The position numbers were made by a program, and so were the translations under genes. This document shows positions 16,995-17,656 of a stretch of DNA of 17,656 nucleotides, piece by piece (positions within the stretch are counted from its first letter, which is position 1; each line of letters starts with the position of its first letter). Source of the stretch: Actinomycetales bacterium (lineage in GTDB: Bacteria > Actinomycetota > Actinomycetes > Actinomycetales > JAHECE01); contig JAHECE010000023.1 of the NCBI GenBank assembly GCA_024641895.1, forward strand, positions 1 to 17,656, read 5' to 3'. The notes below the pieces were generated by a model. The model saw only the letters and a program-made list of their open reading frames with translations. It had not been told where the DNA came from and did no database searches.

Positions 16995-17010
16995 GGCATG
17001 TTCGCATGCC
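16995..17010 (+). other. rrn leader hairpin with UUCG loop
   Basis: GGCATG, TTCG, CATGCC: a perfect 6-bp stem closed by a UUCG loop, a common stable form in structured RNA. Confidence 0.55.
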
Positions 17011-17032
17011 TTGATTAGCCAGATCAAAAAGT

Positions 17033-17048
17033 CCGGCGTAACTGCCGG
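17033..17048 (+). other. rrn leader hairpin close to 16S
   Basis: CCGGC and GCCGG pair around GTAACT, with flanking bases (AAG and CTT) able to extend the stem past one bulged T. It lies about 55 bases before the 16S gene and may belong to the precursor processing stem, whose other half would lie beyond the window. Confidence 0.45.
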
Positions 17049-17102
17049 CTTCGTAATGTCGGTCATCTGGATGCCTCACGGCTACCAGTTAACCAGCAGA
17101 CA

Positions 17103-17656
<554 letters not shown>

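Larger units (their letters stand above)
16327..17102 (+). promoter_or_regulatory. rRNA operon control region and leader, no protein gene
   Basis: This 776-base gap between tyrS and 16S rRNA has no credible coding frame. From 16327 to about 16425 I see only a short AACCA/TGGTT palindrome (16347-16358) and no strong terminator for tyrS. Then come a first promoter (16432-16460), two copies of an 85-bp repeat each with a promoter-like pair, and a fourth promoter (16794-16822). The last ~274 bases are an rRNA leader with four short perfect hairpins and a conserved actinobacterial leader motif. Base composition becomes clearly less GC-rich from about 16790 on, as is usual for rRNA leaders. Confidence 0.85.

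Noticed and set aside
16638..17018. Possible small protein (126 codons) starting in repeat copy 2
   Set aside because: The frame crosses the proximal rrn promoter and the rRNA leader. The same start sequence occurs in the first copy only because of the duplication. No ribosome site or codon bias supports it.
16900..17102. Possible tRNA gene just before 16S rRNA
   Set aside because: No cloverleaf, no T-loop GTTCGA-type sequence and no acceptor pairing could be found. The hairpins are simple leader stems.

Overview
The window comes from a high-GC actinobacterial chromosome. Three things point there: strong G/C bias at third codon positions, the arginine gene order argC-J-B-D-F-R-G-H, and a 16S rRNA 5' end with actinobacterial signatures. 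From memory of 16S V1-V3 patterns, a member of the Micrococcales near Cellulomonadaceae or Demequinaceae is most likely, but I could not align it. All protein genes except one are on the + strand, and they are tightly packed with many 4-base start/stop overlaps.

Layout. (1) 2-3225: the 3' part of pheS and all of pheT, the two subunits of phenylalanyl-tRNA synthetase. (2) 3299-4849: a small flavodoxin-domain protein (+) convergent with an NADPH:quinone oxidoreductase-like gene (-). (3) 4948-13686: a complete arginine biosynthesis operon. It encodes the steps from N-acetylglutamate to arginine (argC, argJ, argB, argD, argF, argG, argH) plus the repressor argR, located inside the operon. An AT-rich palindromic ARG-box-like site lies directly on the argC start, and argC looks leaderless. 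(4) 13671-16326: a small P-loop (uridine-kinase-like) protein, a 3-methyladenine DNA glycosylase (mpg/aag family), and tyrS. (5) 16327-17102: about 775 bases without protein genes, forming the control region of an rRNA operon. (6) 17103 to the end: the first ~554 bases of 16S rRNA.

How the parts fit: ArgJ can recycle the acetyl group from acetylornithine to glutamate, so argC/J/B/D make ornithine, argF makes citrulline, and argG/argH convert citrulline to arginine. ArgR made from the same transcript probably closes an arginine-dependent feedback loop at the operator upstream of argC. The rest is translation machinery (pheST, tyrS, rRNA) and DNA repair.

The protein genes are ordinary. The least expected structure is the rRNA control region. 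It holds a perfect 85-bp direct repeat (period 92 bp), and each copy carries the same promoter-like pair of hexamers plus an inverted repeat over the predicted transcription start. These copies sit between two other good promoter candidates, giving four stacked rrn promoters followed by a leader with several perfect hairpins. I see no mobile element, CRISPR array, tRNA or defence system.
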